Source: Chitinimonas_A lacunae
GTDB taxonomy: Bacteria; Pseudomonadota; Gammaproteobacteria; Burkholderiales; Chitinimonadaceae
Direction of reading: 5' to 3'
Length of the DNA: 58,216 nucleotides
Assembly (NCBI RefSeq): GCF_042650885.1
Contig: NZ_JBHSBU010000003.1
Span: 1-58,216, forward strand
Notes under the pieces: model-generated
Told to the model about the DNA's origin: nothing
What the model saw: the letters and a program-made list of their open reading frames with translations, nothing else
The model's database searches: none
Shown here: positions 54,001 to 58,216 of the stretch, one piece after another
Numbering within the stretch: position 1 is the stretch's first letter
Layout: every line of letters starts with the position of its first letter
Position numbers and translations under genes: made by a program

Positions 54001-55986
54001 GGTGGTGCCGGTCCAGCGCCTTGCCGCGTTGAAGTGGTAGGTGGTCTTGGCGCCGTCGAGGTTCGTCACGACCGTGTGGTCGTCGCGGTACGCGAAATCA
54101 AGCTGCTGACCTTCGCTGGAGCGATAGCGCAGCACTTTGCCCTTAGGCGTGTACTGGTCGTAGACGTACTGATGCTCGACTTCGGCCGCCGTCGCATACG
54201 CCGTCAGCAGATGGTTTTTATAGCGGTAGCGATGCGGCGTCACCCCGTCGGCGTTGGTCGCGCTCAGCAGATCGCCATGGACGGGATCGAAGGTGTAGTG
54301 GACCCAGGGAATCGGTTCGCCGTCCTGCGGCAGCTCGAACACCGCGCCCAGCCGCGTGCCTTGGGCCGTCGGCACCAGGTCGAAGCGGTAACGGCGCGTC
54401 GCCGTATGCAGCTCGCGCGGCAAGCCGGTCAGTGGCTCGCGCAGGATATCGATGCGGTTGCCGTTGCGGTCGAACAAGGCAGAGAGCGGGTGGCGATAGC
54501 CGTCGGGCAAACCGACAAACAGCGCGGTCAGTCCTTCTGGCGTCACCAGACGCCAACTGACTTCACTGTCGCGATGCAGCGTCAGTTGCTCGAACGGCTG
54601 GAAGGTCTGGCCGCCGACGGCCAATTCGGCGAAACGGATTTCGCGCCCAAACTGGTCGATCAGCATTGGCGCGTTGCGCTGAACGCGCAGCTCCAGCTCG
54701 ATCATCAAACGCCAACCTTGCCCTAACAGACCTATCTCTGGGTTATTCGAGGCATAGTTACGCTGCCAGGCGAATGACAGAGTGCCCGGAAGATTAAAAT
54801 CCACCGTCCGATCATCGGCAAAAACCTTACAACCAAGTACGGGGTTAACAGGCGAGTCTGTTGTCGGGCAACTCGGACAGGCGGTGCCGGCGTCAGCATG
54901 GCCCTGATTGGAATCATCCCGATTCTTCCGCTTGACCTGCTCGAGCTTTTTCTTGACCCAGTCCTTCCCCTGCCGTGCCCCCTTCTGAACGCGTTCGGCC
55001 GTCTTGCTCAGGTGGGCCAGCGGATTCTTGAACTTGCCCATCGCCCCGGCCATCTTGCCGGCCTTGCTCGACAGTCGCAGCGCTTTGATGGAAACCGCCA
55101 GCGGCCCCGCCGCGCCGGCCGTCGCGGCCGTGACCGCGGCCAGCGCCGCGGTTTCGGCCACCTCCCCCGTCAGATTGCCGAGCATCCCGCCCAGCATCTT
55201 GCCCAGGCTATCCTTGCTGTTGATCAGGTCCTCGAGCAGCGATTTGGCTTTACAGGCAATCTCATTGAGCAGCTCCAACAACCAGTCGAGAATCGCTTCC
55301 TTGATCTGCTCGGGACTCAGTTCCTTTAAGGCATCGTAAATCTGACCCGCCTGCTGTGCCGCGGCTTTGGCTGACTGATACGCCCCCTGCGCAGCATCAG
55401 CGAGCTTGCCGGGCATTTTCCGCACCGAATCCCACAACCCGCCCCAGAAACCGGGGCTTTGCAGATTGTCCAGAATCTGGGCATAGCCGTCGGCAATCGC
55501 ATCCATCTCGGCTTTGAAGCCGCCGACCATCTCGCGCAGAAACTTGTCTTTGTCCTGGAGTTCCTTCTCCAGCTTGGCCATCAGCTTTTTGAGCACGTCC
55601 TCCAAGTCACCCAGGCAATCCACGCCATCGCCCGACAGCACGCCGCAGTTGATCGCGGCGGGAATGCCGGGACCGTTGCCCTTGGGAAGGTACAGGCCGT
55701 AGTGACCATGGAAACAGACGAAGCGCTTATCCGAGCGCTCGCTTTCGCTCCACTCGCCCGGCAAAAAGACATCCCCCTTGGGCGTGCCCAGGCAGACCGT
55801 GTCTTGCACAATGGTGGCGTAGCTGTTGCCCTGAACGTTCTTGGCGACCTTCTCCGAAGCCTCGAACGTCACCGCCGGGACGGTGGGCAGCCGACGTTGA
55901 CTGTAGTGGTCGTCTGCGCGAAACAGCGGCCCCAACACGACCGCGAAATGCTCTTTGCGCCTTTCGGCTTTGATGGAATGACCCAT
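51055..55986 (-). CDS. T6SS Rhs effector with C-terminal nuclease-like toxin
   Basis: 1643 residues from ATG 55986 (MGHSIKAERRKEHFAVVLGP), 14 bases after the DUF2169 stop. An in-frame earlier start overlaps that gene and is less likely. Residues ~40-125 look PAAR/DUF4150-like (YATIVQDTVCLGTPKGDVFL). Helical segments (~125-330) may interact with VgrG. DUF6531 begins ~375 (DSPVNPVLGCKVFADD). YD repeats follow, then the core end YFSPETGLFVTSDPIGLKGG ... WIDPIGL (~1455-1496) with paired DPIGL, the aspartyl self-cleavage site. The tip (~147 residues) has GDDLQAHELIRHKFLETQGF, NPSIALDLDHHTRG and GGAHWHEKEIRRDHY, suggesting an HNH/Endo VII nuclease. The tip and its immunity gene are AT-richer than the core. 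Confidence 0.92.
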   Translation of the reverse strand: MGHSIKAERRKEHFAVVLGPLFRADDHYSQRRLPTVPAVTFEASEKVAKNVQGNSYATIVQDTVCLGTPKGDVFLPGEWSESERSDKRFVCFHGHYGLYLPKGNGPGIPAAINCGVLSGDGVDCLGDLEDVLKKLMAKLEKELQDKDKFLREMVGGFKAEMDAIADGYAQILDNLQSPGFWGGLWDSVRKMPGKLADAAQGAYQSAKAAAQQAGQIYDALKELSPEQIKEAILDWLLELLNEIACKAKSLLEDLINSKDSLGKMLGGMLGNLTGEVAETAALAAVTAATAGAAGPLAVSIKALRLSSKAGKMAGAMGKFKNPLAHLSKTAERVQKGARQGKDWVKKKLEQVKRKNRDDSNQGHADAGTACPSCPTTDSPVNPVLGCKVFADDRTVDFNLPGTLSFAWQRNYASNNPEIGLLGQGWRLMIELELRVQRNAPMLIDQFGREIRFAELAVGGQTFQPFEQLTLHRDSEVSWRLVTPEGLTALFVGLPDGYRHPLSALFDRNGNRIDILREPLTGLPRELHTATRRYRFDLVPTAQGTRLGAVFELPQDGEPIPWVHYTFDPVHGDLLSATNADGVTPHRYRYKNHLLTAYATAAEVEHQYVYDQYTPKGKVLRYRSSEGQQLDFAYRDDHTVVTNLDGAKTTYHFNAARRWTGTTEPDGAKTDFQLDGFMRPTATVDPLGRKTSQVLDGLGRPILMEDATGAATYIRYHPVFGEPIAVVDAEGNTTEFDYDARGNLAFVRDAAGAVTRYESNAQGLPERIIDPRGGVTQLAWDAEGRPLVHRDCSGQITRYDYDSVGQLAAVTNALGQVTRYQHDRMGRLHRVQYPDGAQEKLSYDLLGRLTEYRDPLGRTTRYHLRSDGQPVERIEPDGSRLGYHYDRLGRLSRLVNQNGAAYRFDYDQASNLIRETGFDGLVTRYTYNRAGELIRRDGASGSVAYVRDAAGRVVEQFSNDDRVRFDYDRLGRITSARNTVSRLVFGYGPRGELTAETLTVAGQSFTITHRYDGFGQRIETTTPQGRKLGVLYSGPGRWHDLLLDGESLCAVERDALHRPIARRQGRLTTTMTYDVAGRLTSQVGVLDGLAVIDRHYQWNGAGELLSRSDSRRGTTHYEYDRLGRLLRAVSPHHDERFAFDPAHNRIDLAASRRYDAERAQAETLPERLIQRHLLNEALNDPDWNPVTHPLPDPATWQAAQTRKRQEETGVLGRYLDNRVKVMGDTVYVYDAAGRVVEKRKPGDVLKLTWDDQDRLIQSERIREQGSQITQYAYDPFGRRVVKQDETETRYFVWSDDVPLQELIPDEAGLTVKTHVFEPESFVPVAQIVERYGPQPVKPVLPREVVAGHQPTPLPVVADPNHRWQKLLLGQQEELKQIDPEPELSPAQSYRLQVFHVHCDHLGTPYDMTDPQGRLVWAADYKAWGEIARLAALEGIEQPFRFQGQYSDQETGFHYNRHRYFSPETGLFVTSDPIGLKGGYNFYQYAPNPNIWIDPIGLAKLFQLGTYGGLNGSDHVGDDLQAHELIRHKFLETQGFAVGDCRMSDNPSIALDLDHHTRGPEKDTRGIGGAHWHEKEIRRDHYQLDKNQFATSIKRELDITAGGLRKAGVPASRVKKLRKQAERFYRDLKKSKKACNTPATPTATP

Positions 55987-55999
55987 AACAATTCCCGAC

Positions 56000-57019
56000 T
56001 CAGGCGTTCTCGGCGCGCGAGGCGGCGAGGAGATCAATCGTGTCCAGCACCGCGATTTCTTCGAGCTGCTCGTCGAACGGTATCGCGGTATACCAGCGCA
56101 GACTCAAGGTTCGGGCGTCGAGATCGACCTGGACCGTGTCGAGGTCGAGTAGCTGGGTCTCGCGGAGGGTATCGGTCCACTTGAGAATCGCGCGCATGCG
56201 GTACTGCGGTAGCTTCAACCGCACCTCGCCGTTAGGGGTGAAGCCAATCAGCCGCAGCACTTCGCCGCCTTGCAGATACGGCACCGCACGCTGGTCGAGC
56301 GGCGCGCTTTGCCAGAAGTCGAGTTGGAAATCGTCGGGAGGCGTAGGGTCATCCGTAGGCGTTCCCGCGAACTGGCATCGATCAGAAAAAAAATCCGCCA
56401 GAGGGCTGCAAGATACAGAACGGGCTATTTTAGAAATGGATTGTATTGGGTTATCTGGAGATTCGATCTGCGCGGCAGGATGCGCTTGATCGCGCGGGGG
56501 TTCCGCCTCGCCCCAAAACCCGCGTCCCAAGGGATTGGCCTCAAAGACCTGCCGACCCGTTGCGGTCTCCACCAAACCGCCATAGGCGAGTTCAAAGCAC
56601 AGCGGCACGGCTTCGGTCGGCTCGGGTGCATCGAGCTTCCAGCCGCCCGTGAGGCGCCAGCGCCAGGCGCGCGGGCCGGTCAGCCGCAGCACTTTCTTGA
56701 TCGGACCGACTTCGAGTGCCGCGAGCCACGCCGGCACAGGCTTATCGTCACGCGGCCGGGCTTTGCCGACGACCGTGACGTCGGTAGCCGGTTTGCGTGG
56801 CGTCAGATCGCTCTGCACGCGCAAGCTGCTGCGGTACGGTTCCCCTTCGAACTGGTCTTGCAATACCCAGTCGGGTTGGCGCGGCAGCAGCGTCAGATGG
56901 CCTTCGTCGTCCCACTGGTACACCGCCTTGATCACCAGGCAGTGTGACGGCTCGTCAGGACGATAATGATGTTCATAGGCAAGCAAAGGAAGACGGCTAT
57001 AGCCGACGATGCGTGTCAT
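56000..57019 (-). CDS. DUF2169 family T6SS effector adaptor
   Basis: 339 residues. DUF2169 proteins load Rhs/PAAR effectors onto VgrG. Characteristic parts: ACLVIKAVYQWDDEGHLTLL region (~28-47), DLTPRKPATDVTVVGKARPR (~70-89), CFELAYGGLVETATGRQVFE and NPLGRGFWGE (~140-172), and LRLIGFTPNGEVRLKLPQYR (~262-281). The start ATG 57019 is 15 bases after the vgrG stop. The vgrG-DUF2169-rhs order is the classic effector module. Confidence 0.9.
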   Translation of the reverse strand: MTRIVGYSRLPLLAYEHHYRPDEPSHCLVIKAVYQWDDEGHLTLLPRQPDWVLQDQFEGEPYRSSLRVQSDLTPRKPATDVTVVGKARPRDDKPVPAWLAALEVGPIKKVLRLTGPRAWRWRLTGGWKLDAPEPTEAVPLCFELAYGGLVETATGRQVFEANPLGRGFWGEAEPPRDQAHPAAQIESPDNPIQSISKIARSVSCSPLADFFSDRCQFAGTPTDDPTPPDDFQLDFWQSAPLDQRAVPYLQGGEVLRLIGFTPNGEVRLKLPQYRMRAILKWTDTLRETQLLDLDTVQVDLDARTLSLRWYTAIPFDEQLEEIAVLDTIDLLAASRAENA

Positions 57020-57034
57020 GGTCGGGGCCGCCTG

Positions 57035-58216
57035 TTAGTTGAGGTCGATCAGTTTGCTGTCGACATCGACGACTTCGCTGCCCTCGATCTTGATGCTGAC
57101 GCCTTGCAACGTGATCGTGCCATCGGCGTCGAGCGTGATCTTGGACTTGCCGCAGACGAGCACCATGGCTTCGCCAGCTTTGTGGGTCATCTGTTCGCCG
57201 GCCGTGAGACGCATCATCTTTCCGGCTTCCATATTGAACATCTTGCCGACGTTGACGCCCTTGGTCTGGCCGACCTGCTCGTTTGAGGTATTGCCGACGA
57301 CGGTGTTCATGGTCGCGCCGACGTTGAGGCTGTAAGCCACGCCGATATTGGTCATCTGGGCGATGCCGACGTTTTTCATCGAGACCATGCCGATGGTTTC
57401 CGTCTTCATCAGCCCGATGTTGATGTTCTGGTTGCGGCGAATTTTCATCTTTTCGCTCGCCTTGACCGTCTTGGTACGGTTGCTGCCGATCGTGATGGTT
57501 TCGTTCCGACCGACGTCCTCGGTGCGGTTCTGGCCGATCGTGATCTTTTCGTTCTTGCCGACATCTTCGGTGCGGTTGTCGCCGATCGAAATCGTCTCGT
57601 TATGGTCCACCCGCTCTTTGCGGTGGTTGTGAATGGTGATCGTTTCGTCGCGATCCACGGTTTCGGTGCGGTCGCGTTTGACGTGGACGGTTTCGTCTCG
57701 ATCAATCGTCTTGGTGCGATCACGACCGACCCAATGCGTCTCGTCGTTCTCGACCTCGATATCCTGGTTCTTCTCGGCGTGAATCCAGAGTTGCTCTTCG
57801 CCCTTCTTGTCTTCAAAGCGGATCGCGTTGGCGTTGTCGTAACCGCCTTTGGGCGTGGAACGCGTCAGGATGCCGGTCTGCGTTTTGTTGGCGGGCAGGT
57901 TCCACGGTGGCATGGACAAGGCGTTGTAGACCCGGCCGATCACGAGCGGGGTGTCCGGGTTGCCGTCGAGGAACTGCACCACGACTTCCTGGCCGATCCG
58001 GGGATGCGCCACCATGCCGAAGTTCACCCCGGCCCACGGTTGCGCGACCCGAATCCAGCACGAGCTTTTGTCGTCCTTCTTGCCGTAGCGGTCCCAGTGG
58101 AACTGCACCTTGATACGGCCATGCTCGTCGATCCAGATCTCTTCGCCCGGTGGCCCCACCACCACGGCGGTTTGCGGGCCCGGAATGAGAGGGCGCGGTG
58201 TTGTCCGAGGTGGACG
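57035..58216 (-). CDS. vgrG: VgrG, C-terminal part (continues from 1056..1 across the window ends)
   Basis: 393 residues to the stop at 57035. The frame is open at base 58216. It begins RPPRTTPRPLIPGPQTAVVV-GPPGEEIW, the gp5-like OB fold with VQFHWDRYG and VAQPWAGVNFGMVAHPRIGQ-EVVVQFLDGNPD. A long beta-helix spike with a repeated DRDET/NRTEDVG-type unit follows (~58000 to 57300 on the map). It ends SKITLDADGTITLQGVSIKI. The annotated GTG start at 58165 is not real; it is internal. Confidence 0.95.
   Translation of the reverse strand, partial: RPPRTTPRPLIPGPQTAVVVGPPGEEIWIDEHGRIKVQFHWDRYGKKDDKSSCWIRVAQPWAGVNFGMVAHPRIGQEVVVQFLDGNPDTPLVIGRVYNALSMPPWNLPANKTQTGILTRSTPKGGYDNANAIRFEDKKGEEQLWIHAEKNQDIEVENDETHWVGRDRTKTIDRDETVHVKRDRTETVDRDETITIHNHRKERVDHNETISIGDNRTEDVGKNEKITIGQNRTEDVGRNETITIGSNRTKTVKASEKMKIRRNQNINIGLMKTETIGMVSMKNVGIAQMTNIGVAYSLNVGATMNTVVGNTSNEQVGQTKGVNVGKMFNMEAGKMMRLTAGEQMTHKAGEAMVLVCGKSKITLDADGTITLQGVSIKIEGSEVVDVDSKLIDLN

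Noticed and set aside
53266..54726. 486-residue plus-strand open frame and similar long frames opposite the rhs genes
   Set aside because: They mirror the repeated RYDxxGR codons of the Rhs core on the other strand. Their peptides show only that periodicity.
1..58216. Genomic island on a chromosome
   Set aside because: The ends join in frame within vgrG, and parAB and repA are present; no chromosomal gene or tRNA attachment site was seen.

Overview
The window reads as a complete circular plasmid of 58,216 bp cut open inside a type VI secretion vgrG gene. The minus-strand frame that leaves the window at base 1 (codon TAC at 3..1) continues in phase at base 58216 (codon CGT). The joined protein of about 745 residues has an uninterrupted VgrG sequence across the join. 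The plasmid has its own partition and replication genes (parA, parB, replicase-type repA). I see no rRNA, tRNA, core T6SS structural genes or conjugation machinery. The high GC of the core genes, the IS families (IS3, IS5, IS30, IS481, IS256, ISAs1, Tn3) and an AP2-domain gene beside vgrG suggest a betaproteobacterium, perhaps Neisseriales. That host guess is an inference, not a demonstration.

Layout. (1) Bases 1-1.7 kb plus 50.4-58.2 kb form one minus-strand T6SS cargo cluster across the origin: AP2-domain gene, vgrG, DUF2169 adaptor, Rhs effector with a nuclease-like tip, and a DUF1963-type immunity gene. (2) 2.0-2.4 kb is a dead Tn3 end. 2.4-6.0 kb is the backbone: a regulatory region with a perfect 17-bp palindrome, then parA, parB and repA. 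(3) 6.1-9.5 kb holds small genes, a decayed IS3, an integrase tail and a RelE/XRE toxin-antitoxin pair. (4) 9.5-15.8 kb is a patchwork of nested IS copies and small AT-rich genes, including an Imm22-type immunity gene. I read it as a scrapyard of effector/immunity modules. (5) 15.9-19.6 kb is an intact Tn3-family transposon with perfect 38-bp ends. (6) 20.0-36.1 kb is a 5,103-residue Rhs polymorphic toxin (LysM, Hint domain, WHH nuclease tip) translationally coupled to a SUKH immunity gene and a third small gene. (7) 36.5-42.2 kb holds a decayed phage-type replication module split by an intact IS3, an intact gene that looks like a divergent family A DNA polymerase, and IS4 debris. (8) 42.5-48.0 kb is a type I restriction locus with intact hsdS and hsdR but an hsdM lacking its catalytic half. 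(9) 48.1-50.4 kb is an orphan Rhs tip carrying a YwqJ-type deaminase with a candidate immunity gene, cut off by an IS5 copy.

How it fits together. This is a stable plasmid (ParAB, a toxin-antitoxin pair, restriction genes) whose cargo is mainly interbacterial toxins and immunity proteins. The VgrG/DUF2169/Rhs set would need a T6SS encoded elsewhere, presumably on the host chromosome. At least three toxin tips are present (Rhs nuclease at 51.1 kb, WHH nuclease at 20.8 kb, deaminase at 48.8 kb), along with several immunity genes without a visible toxin. Many insertion sequences have rearranged the cargo, often by one IS inserting into another.
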